A DNA stretch of 64,000 nucleotides, from the NCBI GenBank assembly GCA_029215795.1, contig JARDYH010000001.1, forward strand, positions 192,765,654 through 192,829,653, written 5' to 3'. Source of the DNA: Anniella stebbinsi. Its lineage: Eukaryota > Chordata > Lepidosauria > Squamata > Anniellidae. Below the pieces are notes generated by a model. The model searched no databases. It was not told the origin of the DNA and saw only the letters and a program-made list of their open reading frames with translations. Every line of letters begins with the position of its first letter. Position 1 is the first letter of the stretch. Of this stretch, positions 36,546 through 47,648 are shown in pieces. Position numbers and translations under genes: made by a program.

Positions 36546-39044
36546 GACAAAGCTGTCCTGATTCATTCATCTCCTCTTGTGAATGAAGGAGCAACACAGG
36601 AGCAAACAGGCTGTGTGCATCAGTGCGCTGCTTCCTTTCTTTGTGGTTTATTAAGCCAGGAATCCTGCCTTAAAGTTACATGTGAATGCAGCTGTTCAGT
36701 GCTGTCTCACAGTAAGAACATATCATAGGCTTATGAATGAAGCTGCTCTGCATGTTATAACTATATGTATTTAACAGAATATGAATATTTTCTCCATGAA
36801 CATGAGGGCTGGAATCCAAATAGCTGTTTTAGACAAGCCGAGTGAAATTCTTGTCTTCTTCATCTTCACAAGGGGCACTGTTCCTTCCCTCATCCTATAT
36901 TATAAGCTATTTTTGACTTTCCCTTCAGTTTCAAAATATCATCTTTGCTTTGTGGCCTAAGGAATCCAAAACTCACTTGCCCATGCAAAAGTAATCATGC
37001 AGTTATTTAGCTCTAAGCCAGTGTCTGCTTGTGTATAGTTGGTGGTCATGTTGCACTTGTTCTCAGTAATCTGTAGGTCCAGAAGAACAAGAGTGTTTTG
37101 AAACACAGGGACATGCTTTTCACATTAGCTCAAAATGAGACATTACACAAAGTCATATGTAACTTTCTACTGGTGGTGTGTAGTTCTTTGTTTTAGTCCA
37201 TAGGCTCTTCAGGGGCTGCAAAATCTCCCCCTTCACAAGCTGTTTTTTCCACCCATGTCGGAAAGACACTAGGAAAATATCCCCCAATTACCTCTGGGGT
37301 GAAATATGTTTTATAATACAAGGGAACACCACGACAACCTAAGCCAGTGGGCAGAGAAAGTGCAAAACTCAGTTTGCAGCTTGAATGGAGAAATATGGAG
37401 AGAGAACCAAGTGTTTCAAACTGGGGTTAGTTGAAAACTCAGGTGAAGCCTTCTTGGTCTCTAGGAATGTGGTATATAGGCTGTACTATCTGGATTGATA
37501 TGCAAGTGTATTTGTGTTCCTTATGCTCTGCATGGATATTCGCAAATAAAGCCAATAGTTATGCTACAACTCTCCAGTTCTCTCTTAACTAAAGGAAAAT
37601 AGATCCTATTGCACCATGCCTGAAACTTTTCATTGCTTGGAAAATTGGGGGCAAGTAAGAAAGACTACTTTAGATTTGATTCCAAAGACACCGGTGAGAA
37701 TGAAAGGCACATCATTTATTTTTCTGTAGTCTGAATGTATTGACTTATTATTTCAGGTTTCAGTTCATGAGGAATTTTTTGGCGTGTTCATAAACACTAT
37801 TAAGTTAATCTCTTTTAAACACCTGGGAGTTCCAACCTGATAGTTCAGTTTCTGTATTGCTAGATCTCTCTGTGTGAAAAGCCAGTTATGAGTTATTGAG
37901 CACCAAAAGTACTCAGCTTCTATGAGGAGTGCGAGAAACTCAGGGATTGAAATGTATTGCTTGATTTACAATGATGGTGAGCCCAAGACAGGAAGTGTCA
38001 GTAGTAGGGCATTGGCCATAATACTATTTTCAAAGAACTATAGAAGCAGCTTCCAAGTTCTACTCTACCATTCTACAGTATGAGAAATCGTCTCTTGGGG
38101 AATCTGAAGAAGCTGAGACTTAAAGTTGAGATGTACCATTGGCAAAATTACATGGCACAACTCTTGCTGGACTATACTGTTTTGGACTACAGGTGAGTAA
38201 TCATATTTGCATCCATATTACAAAAAAACCTGAACAAAGAAAACAAGACTGTTGGGAAACAGGAAGTTAGATTAACCTTCTCTTCAACATGCTGGGAAAT
38301 AGTACCTGAGAACTGGGAAATAGTACCTTAGAACTGCCTAATCACTACTCATGTCAATCATCCTGCCATTGGCTGACCAATGTCAGAACTTAATTTAGTA
38401 ATTTAGCAAAGTTAGGAACTAAAGTAGGATAGCTGATAGATATATCTCCAAATTCCTCTGCTGAAACAGCAGCTGCATGTGATTACATTCTTGAACCTTT
38501 TCCACATGTTTCAAACTATTGAGTCATCAGCACTATGAAACGGAGAATGTCATTGGTCCACCTGTTTATTCATCCCCCCTCCTGCATGCTTCTGCTCCCA
38601 AAACAAGAAAACATTCCAAGGTCTTCTTTAAAAACTAGGACAAATAGTCTTTCCTTAAGACTTTACAAGCACCGGGTGAATACAGAAAGCATGGAGCTAG
38701 TTAGAGACAGACTGTGGAAATAACGTGCAGCACAATACATCTTTTTTCTGCTATTCCATCTACTATTTACTATTTACACTAGTCTCTAGCTTTTCTGGTT
38801 GCTATTGATGTGCATTAACATTTCAGCCAGATATTTTCAGATGTAGGAGCTCTGTATCAAAATGCCCCTATGTCATATAACCTGTAACATGAGGAGTGGT
38901 TGTAGAAATCTGGTTCTTCCATTAAGTGATTGTCATTGTGTGATTGTGTTCTTCTTAGGGATGGATGAATTGATCAGTTCCACTCCATTTCTCATTTTTT
39001 CCAGTTTTAAGTTCAGTTCATCTTGAACTTTGAGAAGTTGTCTA

Positions 39045-39340
39045 GTCTTCAGGTGACTTCATTCCAAACTTTGGGAATTTTTATTTTTAAAGTCTGCATG
39101 AAAATTCATAAGCTTTTTTGTGCACATATTTTCCTAATGCATTCATCATTGGATGCAATTTTGCCTGATATGCACACTTTTGCAACCATTTTTTAATTTA
39201 ATGCTTTTTTGACTTATTGTCCCTAATATATTCATTTTGATGTACAACTTTGTATTGGAGATCTCCACTGCAAAATTTAGAGATGTGTGAATTTTCAAGG
39301 AGAACTGGTTTTTGGTTCACAGCATGGTTTGAAAATGCGA
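39045..39340. repeat. AT-rich interspersed repeat with internal periodicity
   Basis: GCATGAAAATTCATAAGC, CCTAATGCATTCATC, TGCACACTTTTGCAACC and CTGCAAAATTTAGAGATG follow each other as at 2.85 kb. It is preceded by TTAGGGATGGATGAATTG at 38957, the likely end of the element. Confidence 0.45.
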
Positions 39341-41263
39341 GGCTATAGACATTTGTATTAACATGCAAACTGAACCAATTTCTCCCCTATCCCAAGTTCC
39401 TCTGCATGTAGAATAAAGCAGACATTTTGCATGGACCATAGTAATATATTAAGAGAGACAAAAAATGGACAGGGACGGAAAACCTACTCAGGTGGGAAAT
39501 GAAAATAGACAACACAGAGAAAAACAGAGCAAAGACAATATATAAAGCAGATGTCCAGATTTAAATGTAAACAGAAAGACTTTGAAGATGGATTGCAAGA
39601 CAGGTATCTGTTTCTGTAAGCATGAACAGGTACCTTCACTACCTGCTGAGCTGTTCAGCGACATTTGCAACTAATGCGTCCTCTCTCTCATTTGGAGATA
39701 AATATTCCAGGGGTCTGCAACAGTTTTCCCATAGTAAATTAGGTTACCGGTTAAGAGGGATGGAGATGGGCAGATGAACTGACAGGTTGGCAATTCATTT
39801 GTATTTGTATCTTTCCAATATGAGGAACCTTTATTGTGTCACAGAGAATGTGCCTGCAGGCTTGGGCTGAATGAACAAAGGTGTCACATTGGGAGAACAC
39901 GCTGGAGGCCTTTTTATTTGATGTTCTGAAACTGCTCTAGGGTCTGTCTCCTCTGAAAACTCTCCCTCCCACACACAGTACTTTAAAACACATATGCATT
40001 CATTGTCTTTTAAATGTAAAAGTAGTCTGTCCAGCTAATCATCAGAAAGAACTTGTGATTGTTTGTAGGCTTCTCCGAGAACTGCCTGCTGCTTCTGTCA
40101 CTTGGAATTAGCATAGCTCCAGTTCCTTTTCTTTTTTTAGTTGGGAGATTACAAATGCTCCCAGCTAGGGGGCACAGTAAAGCAGCTCTCAAGTATAGTT
40201 CTTGGGTGGGAGGGACTTGAGTATTCTGAGGGTGTGTGAGTGTGAAAAAAGGTTATTTGCAGGGGCTGTGTAGATTTTGTGGCCTGTGCTGGGGAGGGAG
40301 TCCAGAAGCTGAGGCTTGAGAAGGGCCTGTAATGAAGGAACTTTGGGACCAATTTCCCTGTTGCCATGACAATGGAGGTGCAGGCCTGCATTTGACTGAG
40401 GATGACATCAGAGGGATGCTGTTGACCCTGTTGCAAGGTGATTGAGATATCTCCCATTGTCCTGCAAGCTATAGCAATCATGAAGGCCTTGGGGAAGTAA
40501 GGCGCAGTGGTGTTGACTGCGAGCCAGATTTAAAGATCAAAGGCAGCCAGGAAGCTGAGCCAGGGAGAAGGAGATGGAAAGTCTGGCATGTCTCTGTGGG
40601 AGTCTGAAAAAAAACTGCACTCCCTACCAAGCCCTGCCACAATCCCCCAAAAGTCCACACCACAAAAGCGCAGAAATGGATACTGGGCAAAGCATGCTGT
40701 CTGCTGATTGTTTTTCACTTCCTCTCATACCCTTTCAAAAATGAGAAGGTTTCTAGTGTCAGGCATAGGTTTCAACAAGTTGTAGTTAGATTTATTAGAA
40801 CTAGTTTTGAATGTCTGTGCAAGCTTATCTCTATCAGGATTCTCAGGGAAAGAGTTCACACACACCCTCCGCCTTCTGGCCTTGAGCTGGTTACAGTTCC
40901 CTGGGAAACTGATAAGAGTGTTTAGAAAGGTGGGGGGGGGGTTGTTGTTGAAGGAGTCACTCAGATTGTAGCATCATCTTGGTGGGTTGAGCAGTGCTGC
41001 CTTGTTTGGACATGGGCATGATTTACGGGCTGATCCCCTGTCTGTCAAGTGGCTTTGAACAGGCCTATGCCTCCCTTTATAAGCTGGAGCAAAGGGAGGA
41101 GCCTTTGCTAGGATCATCTTTCGACTCATGGCCCGAAACCCCTCTCTGTTTGGATCCATCTCCGTTTGGGACTTTGAAGGCACTCTGCGCATGGACTATC
41201 TTCCATTTGGACTTTGGATTACTAAGGACTGTGCCAAGAAAAGTATTGTGTGGCTTTTCATAG

Positions 41264-42784
41264 ACGACTTGCCCTCTCGATCCCTGTCCTTCATGGCTGG
41301 TCGCCCAGGGAGGAGATGCGTTTAGATCGCAATTACAATATATTATTAATGCATCTCTCAGGGAGGGGACTTTTCCATCATGTTTAAAAGAAGCGGTGGT
41401 ACGGCCGCTTCTAAAGAAGCCCTCCCTGGATCCCCTGGACTTTAATAACTACAGACTGGTATCAAACCTTCCATTCTTGGGCAAGGTGATCGAGAGGGCG
41501 GTTGCCTTTCAACTCCAAGTAGTCTTGGATGACACTGATTTTCTAGACCCATTTCAAACTGGCTTCAGGGTGGGATACGCAGTTGAGACTGCTATGGTCG
41601 CCTTAGTGGATGATCTACGCCTTAGTATTGACAGGGGGAGTGTGTCCCTGTTGGTACTTCTGGACCTCTCAGTGGCTTTCGATACTATCGACCATGGTAT
41701 CCTTCTGGAATGCCTGAGGGGATTGGGAATCGGGGGCACTGTGCTTCAGTGGTTCCGGTCCTACCTCTCGGGCAGGTTCCAGATGGTGATGCTTGGGGAT
41801 AGCTGCTCTGCAAAGAAGGAGTTGCTGTGTGGCGTACCGCAAGGTGCCACCCTTTCCCCAATGCTGTTTAACATTTATATGAAACCGTTGGGAGAGATCA
41901 TCCGGAGGCATGGGGCGGGGTGCTATCAGTATGCTGATGACACGCAAATATATTTCTCTATGCCTTCGGTAACAGCGCCAGCTAAGGATAGTGTGTCTCC
42001 TCTGAATGAAAGCTTGGAGGCGGTAATGGGCTGGATGAGGAAAAACAAACTGAAGCTGAATCCAGACAAGACGGAGGTGCTTGCTGTCAAAGGCCGCAAC
42101 CTGGGTTTGGAGGTGTGTCAACCGGTTCTGGATGGGGTTACACTCCCCCTGAAAGACTGTGTTCGCAGCTTGGGGGTGCTCCTGGATCCGTCGCTCCAAA
42201 TGACATCCCAGATAGATGCGATGGCCAGGAGTGCCTACTATCAGCTTCGGCTGATACGCCAGCTGTGCCCCTTCCTAGAGTTGGAAGACCTAAAGATGGT
42301 AGTGCATGCGCTGGTAACTTCGAGGCTCGACTTCTGCAATGTGCTGTACATAGGGCTACCTTTGTGCCTAGTCCGGAAACTTCAACTAGTTCAAAATATG
42401 GCAGCCAGGTTGGTCACCGGTACATCTAGGGGTGACCATATTACGCCAGCTTTAAAATCGCTCCACTGGCTGCCAATTAGTTTCCGGGCGAAGTATAAAG
42501 TGTTGGTTATTACCTTTAAAGCCCTACATGGTTTGGGTCCAGGTTACCTGCGGGATCGCCTTCTCCCATACAATCCGCCCCGCACGCTCAGGTCCTCTGG
42601 GAAGAACTTACTGCAGTCGGCCAAGACTAGGCTGACAACCGTTACCCAGAGGACCTTTTCTTCTGCCGCTCCCAGACTGTGGAATGACCTGCCGGAAGAG
42701 ACTCGTCAACTTAACAGTCTTTTAGAATTTAAGAAAGCTATAAAGACTGTTCTCTTCCGGCAGGCATATCCAGTGGAATTTTAG
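41264..42784 (+). CDS. L2 reverse transcriptase, uninterrupted fragment
   Basis: An open frame of 506 codons running from a TAG at 41261 to the natural stop at 42782-42784. It covers the reverse transcriptase and C-terminal region of an L2-clade LINE ORF2, which copies its own RNA into DNA at a chromosomal nick. Visible motifs: FNNYR near the start, motif A with catalytic Asp134 and FD139-140, GVPQG 190-194, and YADD 223-226 with the catalytic pair Asp225-Asp226. Then come LKLNPDKTE, LGVLLDPS, LVQNMAARLVTGTS, HWLPISFRAKYK and the terminal LWNDLPEE block. The N-terminal endonuclease is missing through 5' truncation, so it cannot transpose alone. The lack of any stop or frameshift suggests a recent insertion. 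No own start codon is implied. Confidence 0.9.
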   Translation, partial: TTCPLDPCPSWLVAQGGDAFRSQLQYIINASLREGTFPSCLKEAVVRPLLKKPSLDPLDFNNYRLVSNLPFLGKVIERAVAFQLQVVLDDTDFLDPFQTGFRVGYAVETAMVALVDDLRLSIDRGSVSLLVLLDLSVAFDTIDHGILLECLRGLGIGGTVLQWFRSYLSGRFQMVMLGDSCSAKKELLCGVPQGATLSPMLFNIYMKPLGEIIRRHGAGCYQYADDTQIYFSMPSVTAPAKDSVSPLNESLEAVMGWMRKNKLKLNPDKTEVLAVKGRNLGLEVCQPVLDGVTLPLKDCVRSLGVLLDPSLQMTSQIDAMARSAYYQLRLIRQLCPFLELEDLKMVVHALVTSRLDFCNVLYIGLPLCLVRKLQLVQNMAARLVTGTSRGDHITPALKSLHWLPISFRAKYKVLVITFKALHGLGPGYLRDRLLPYNPPRTLRSSGKNLLQSAKTRLTTVTQRTFSSAAPRLWNDLPEETRQLNSLLEFKKAIKTVLFRQAYPVEF

Positions 42785-42955
42785 AATGTTTTAAGGGTGT
42801 TTTTAGGATGTTTTTAGGATGTTTTAGGATTTTTTATGCAGTTTTAATAATATGTGTTATGTTTTAATTAGTTTTATGTATTTTATCATGTTGTTGTTCC
42901 CCGCCTCGATCCAGACGGAGAGGCGGGTAAGAAATAAATTGTTATTATTATTATT
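41264..42955 (+). mobile_element. L2 LINE (subfamily A) copy 2, nested
   Basis: 5'-truncated within the RT region. Homology to the 27.9-30.1 kb copy begins at about 41264 and ends at an (ATT)n tail (42942-42955). The 3' UTR has three tandem TGTTTTTAGGA-like units (42797-42832) and a stem-loop with arms CCGCCTC (42901-42907) and GAGGCGG (42920-42926). Confidence 0.92.
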
Positions 42956-42971
42956 GAACTCGCATTTGCTG

Positions 42972-43262
42972 TGGATTGTGTGTTTGTGGTCAGCTCAGCA
43001 TAGTGGCAGGCTGGGATTGACTGTTGGACCTTTCCTCTGCTGACTCAGGTGGCAGGGAATTCCCTGGGCTGAACTATAAGCATGGGACTCCTTTGTGCCT
43101 GGGGTTTTACTTTCTCTGGATTGTGTGTGTTATCAACTGCTCAGTGTAAGAGTAGACTGGGGTTGATTTTTTTATTGTTGGAATTTTTCTCTGCAGACTC
43201 AGGTGGCAGAGAGTTCCCTGGGCTAAAGCACTTGCACGGGAGTTCTTGTTCCTGAGATTTTT
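42972..43262 (+). repeat. Two tandem copies of about 145 bp
   Basis: TGGATTGTGTGT starts at 42972 and again at 43117. Both copies carry CTCAGGTGGCAG, GAGAGTTCCCTGGGCT (or GGGAATTCCCTGGGCT) and a following GGGA(C/G)T block in the same order. They have diverged and lie inside the candidate LTR. Confidence 0.8.
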
Positions 43263-43668
43263 ACCTTCCCTGTGATCTTGTTTAGGCTGTAGCCATGTTC
43301 CTTGAGTTTGGACTAGCTTCGTTGGGATGGTTTGTTAAGCCTTTCAAGAATTCCTCATTGTGATTCCCTGAAGGATCATGTCAGGAAACTTTCCCCTCCC
43401 TTGGTTGGCGTTGGAACCCGTTTTTTGGAACCATTGAGATGGCAACTGGGAAACCAGGTTGTTACTGTAGTGAATAGCATTTTGACTGGAGCCTAAAGCT
43501 TGCTGACCATCAATTTCTGGAGTGTGTAACCGTGAAGCTTTTACTGTGGGAGTTCCTCTAATAAAAGAAATCTCACTGATTGTGTGTCCTGTGTCAGTTT
43601 ACCAGCACGTGTGAATGTCAGAGGGAACAGGAAACATGACATCCAGGCCTTAAAGCAGCCTTCCACAG

Positions 43669-43725
43669 GTTGGTGCCTGCCAGATATGTTAGACTATAAC
43701 TCTCAGCATCCCCCAGTGAGCCATG
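43669..43725. repeat. Fragment of 'ACTACAACTCCCAGCATCC' element
   Basis: GTTGGTGCCTGCCAGATATG, then TTAGACTATAACTCTCAGCA. One arm only; the other arm is missing. Confidence 0.4.
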
Positions 43726-44052
43726 CTAAAAATGTTTTATGCAAATTTGCATGAGTCTGCAGGCATTGTTAGAGCTTCACATCAAACCCAATCATTTAAT
43801 AAGATATTGTACCTGCTTTGTGGCTGTGAGGTAATTTATTTGACTGCCCCATAGAAATTATGATTTTACTAGGATGAAGCATTGTAGAATGTGGTGATTT
43901 CGATAAATAATGTCATGTGATATGAAGCCAGTAAGTGTCTATTGTCTAATTGCCAAGCATAGCATAGTTACTTCACCAAAGAGAGTCACATGGGTCAAGA
44001 GAGAAAATCAAGAAAGACTCAGTGGCCATCAGATAGTGCACCTATGTTATGG

Positions 44053-44880
44053 AATCATAGAATCATAGAATAGTAGAGTTGGAAGGGGCCTATAAGGCCA
44101 TCGAGTGCAACCCCCTGCTCAATGCAGGAATCCACCTTAAAGCATCCCTGACAGATGGTTGTCCAGCTGCCTCTTGAATGCCTCTAGTGTGGGAGAGCCC
44201 ACCACCTCCCTAGGTCGGTTCCATTGTCGTATTGCTCTAACAGTCAGGAAGTTTTTCCTCATGTCCAGCTGGAATCTGGCTTCCTGTAACTTGAGCCCAT
44301 TATTCCGTGTCCTGCATTCTGGGTTGATCGAGAACAGATCCTGGCCCTCCTCCATGTGACAGCCTTTCAAGCATTGAAGAGTGCTATCATATCTCCCCTC
44401 AAACTTCTCTTCTCCAGGCTAAACATGCCCAGTTCTTTCAGTCTCTCCTCATAGGGCTTTGTTTCCAGACCCCTGATCATCCTTGTTGCCCTCCTCTGAA
44501 TATGCTCTAGCTTGTCTGTATCCTTCTTGAAGGTTTGTGCCCAGAACTAGACGCATTACTCAAGATGGGGCCCTAACCAGTGCCGAATAGAGGGGAACCA
44601 GGACCTTGCACAATTTGGAAGCTATACTTCTATTAATGCAGCCCAAAATAGCATTTGCTGTTTTTGTAGCCATATCACACTGTTGGCTCATATTCAGCTT
44701 GTGATCTACAACCATTCCAAAATCCTTCTCGCTTGTTGTATTGCAGAGCCAAGTATCCCCCATCTTGTAACTGTGCATTTGGTTTCTTTTTCCTAGGTGT
44801 AGAACTTGGCATTTATCCCTATTAAATTTCATCCTGTTGTTTTCATCCAGCGCTGAGGTCACATGATTCGATGCCAGGTC
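44053..44880 (-). mobile_element. CR1 LINE, 5'-truncated
   Basis: The left end is the CR1 3' terminus, with AATCATAG repeated, then the reverse complement of the CR1 3' UTR and about 95 codons of the RT C-terminus. It is over 800 bp and shares its first 240 bp with the copy at 61883. Confidence 0.92.
44572..44851 (-). pseudogene. CR1 reverse transcriptase C-terminal fragment
   Basis: On the minus strand reads MKFNRDKCQVLHLG, then MGDTWLCN, DHKLNMSQQCD and ANAILGCINRS, ending in LVPLYSALVRA. These are the well-known C-terminal blocks of CR1 ORF2. The catalytic YADD region is missing because of 5' truncation. The frame breaks after SALVRA and the element continues in other frames into its 3' UTR. 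Confidence 0.9.
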
Positions 44881-45120
44881 ACATGGGTGAATTTCAGACA
44901 AATCTAAATAAAAATTTTAAGAGGACATCTGAGGGAAAAAGTGGAAAACAGGGCATGTTTCACAGTTGGTGAATACAAACACAGGCAAGTGATTGATTAG
45001 ATCTTATCTCTTGGCTACAGATCTAGAAGTGTAGCCCTTCCCTTCCACACAAAGAGGGTGTTGAGCCTAATTTGAAGCTGAAACTTTATTTCCGTGTTCC
45101 TGTATTTTACAAAATAAGTG

Positions 45121-45158
45121 TTCTTGGCCTTTTGGCTAAGATCAAGTGTAGTATCTGT
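45121..45158 (+). ncRNA. U2 snRNA 5' fragment (pseudogene)
   Basis: 38 nt match nucleotides 6-43 of U2 snRNA with one mismatch (C10 to T), including CCTTTTGGCTAAGATCAAGT and the branch-point recognition element GTAGTA at 45148-45153. The match stops sharply at TCTGT|AG, where U2 would continue TCTGT|TC. No U2 promoter (PSE/DSE) or remaining RNA is present, so it is not a functional gene. It is a truncated retrocopy or a piece of a U2-headed SINE. Confidence 0.85.
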
Positions 45159-45451
45159 AGTGTTGTACTACTTTTTAGTTAAAAGTCAAAACTGTAGCTA
45201 GGAGTATCCCGAGGGCTGGCATTTTGATAGCAGCAAGCAACGGTCTTTTGCAAGGTAATAGGATATTGTTAGTTGCACACCCTGCATCTGTGTGAATAAG
45301 ATAGGCTAAATATAACCGGTGATTTGAAAATATGAACTCTGCATTCTGAAGGAAAGAACCATTTCTCTTCCTAAGTGTCGTATTTTCTGATGGCGCAGAA
45401 CTGGCCCAAATCAGGTTAAAATGTTGAAAGAAACCCACACTTTGCTTTTGC

Positions 45452-45485
45452 ATTATCCACTAGTAAAGTTCTACTAGTGGATAAT
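45452..45485. repeat. Perfect 14-bp hairpin
   Basis: ATTATCCACTAGTA (45452-45465) and TACTAGTGGATAAT (45472-45485) are exact inverted repeats with a 6-nt loop. Three more pairs are possible outside one mismatch. Confidence 0.9.
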
Positions 45486-47275
45486 ACAAGCAGCTGCAAC
45501 AAAAAAAAATGTACAAGTGCACAATATCAAAATAAACCTTATGCTGGGAAAGGCAGTGGTCATCAATTTTTTATTTTTTTTTAAAGGAATCTGTTCTGAC
45601 TTAATCTAGGAAATGTTCGGGATGAATGGATGCCCTTTGTACCATTTCATTATGCTTCCATGGGTTGTCTATGCTCCAGATTCTACTCTGCTTGCTTCCT
45701 TGTGATTTGGAGAATGTATGAAATTGCAATTTAACGCATTTTTTCATGTTGTGTGTTTTCATCCTTATAGATGATGCACATGTGTGCATTGAGTATATCA
45801 TGGGGCATGGTGTTTTAATCAAGGAAACTACATTTTATAAATTTTGAAAATATTCCCAGGAAATCTGAATATTATCTAGATGATGTCTGAAGAGAAATGA
45901 AAACATTATCCAAGACGGGTTTGGTAATATATGCCCACGAGCTAGAGAAAGTTGGAAGAGGAATGAACTGCCTTGCTTTCCCCAAATGCCAGCACCAGAA
46001 TCCAGTCTAATTTCCAAATTATCAAATACACATATTATCCACTCGTAGGATATTTCCCATAACAGAGTATATTTCATATTACAATATGGCATAATACTCT
46101 TGAAGCTACTCTCATTTCTGGCACCATTGTGCATGTATTATGTTAATTTGCCCCCATAAATGTCATATTAACACATTATTCCTGCTGGGTGCTGCTTTGG
46201 GTGATACTAGCTCTTCACTAGGCTGCCATAACAGCTGGTCTCCATGTGCAAAGAGGCACATTTTGCATCGACACTTGTCTTCCCGCAAAGAAGCCTAGGG
46301 AGTGAACAGCAGAACATCTTCCAGACATAGCATATTTTTAGTCTGCTATTCTGCCCTTGGTTCTCACAGTGCGTATCAGTATATGCCTCACAGGGTGTCA
46401 TCGTTAACGGATTATCTTAATTTGGCTGCTATTCTGAAACCAATTAGTTGGCAGACTTCCCAATCAAGTCTATGAGGCTGCTTCCAAGCAAATAGGTTCA
46501 GGTGGTGAAATCATGTGCCCAAACTATTCCTTACCGCTTGGTTGCTTATATGTCATCCTGCAAGCTGGCAAGTGTTTTACCAGATACTAGCTCTAGATGT
46601 GTTATGGGAAATATGGCAAAAACAGTCATTGGCATCAATCTAGTGGGAGCTCCAGTGGGAGACAAATGGACGAAGATTCGGGATTGTCGTCATAGTTTCC
46701 ATTTTTTAAAAAGTCAATGGCTCAATGTGTTCTAAACTCAAAACTGTGTGAATGCATGTATAGTACATGGAAATGCTTTTATAACACATTTTTAAAGCCA
46801 GGTGCTGTAACCTTTCTGTTTGTTTTTGCTTTATTTCATTTTCAATATTTTATATTGCCCTTCATCTTATGATAGTAGGGCAGCATGCAAAAAATCCAAA
46901 TAGAATATACAATCAAAACAACTACTATTATAGCAGTACAAGCCATGAAATTCATAATTTGGCCATCTTACATCAAGGAGCTTAAACAAAACCAGTTTAA
47001 ATTATCTGAACAGACAAATAGGTTTTGTCCTTGCATCAAAAATAATATGATGTGGGTGCCAGTCACATATCTTCCAGAACCCTATTGTGGCCTGTATGAA
47101 CTGATTATGATTATAGCGAAGACATGAGTTAAAACGTACTTCAAAATATTGCACCAGACTACAATGTGTTACAAAAGGTGATTGGTGAACTGACCCCATT
47201 TTGACTTGGAATTGGGCAGTTCTAGTGGTATAAACATGGACGAAAGCTTCTCCTACAGTCCACGTTTCCCATCAC

Positions 47276-47648
47276 TGTAGCATACAGTGGGAATGCAGCA
47301 AGCATAGAGAGATGGTTCTTTTCCCATTTATGTGCATCGTGACATCTTGATTGGTTGTATATAAATTAATAGGATGGATATAAATTAACATGCCTAATCA
47401 TTGTACATGACTGGTTGTTGTGTGGTTATGGATGTAAATTTTCTAATTGATTGGTTTCCCTGGCAAAGAGTTAAAGTTAGATCATTCTGAGCATGTGCCA
47501 GTATGTTTGGATAACTAAAGGGTTAAAGTAAGCAATGTCTGAGCATGTGCAAAGTGTGGCTCAGCTGCTTTATCATGCCAACCACGCAGACACAGTAAAG
47601 AAAAATTAACTCAGAATAAATCTCAGTTTTAATTACAAATATATTACA
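47276..47648 (+). mobile_element. Possible solo LTR
   Basis: Begins TGTAG and ends TTACA. It has TATATAAATTAAT at about 47359 and an AATAAA at 47615-47620. The next bases, TTTTGGTGAACC, could be a primer-binding site, but no coding region follows and no target duplication is seen. The pair TCTGAGCATGTGC (47487 and 47538) is an internal direct repeat. Weak call. Confidence 0.25.

Larger units (their letters stand above)
40752..43646 (+). mobile_element. Candidate solo LTR split by an L2 insertion
   Basis: Ends TGTCA (40757-40761) and TGACA (43637-43641) are inverted repeats. They are flanked by TCTAG (40752-40756) and TCCAG (43642-43646), a near-perfect 5-bp duplication. A TATAA box lies at 41078-41082 and an AATAAA polyadenylation signal at 43560-43565, followed by GT-rich sequence. 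Removing the nested L2 (41264-42955) leaves about 1.2 kb, a plausible LTR length. No gag or pol is present. The LTR family is unknown and the call is inference from structure. Confidence 0.55.

Noticed and set aside
41669..42199. 176-codon minus-strand frame inside the L2
   Set aside because: Antisense shadow of the intact L2 reverse transcriptase.
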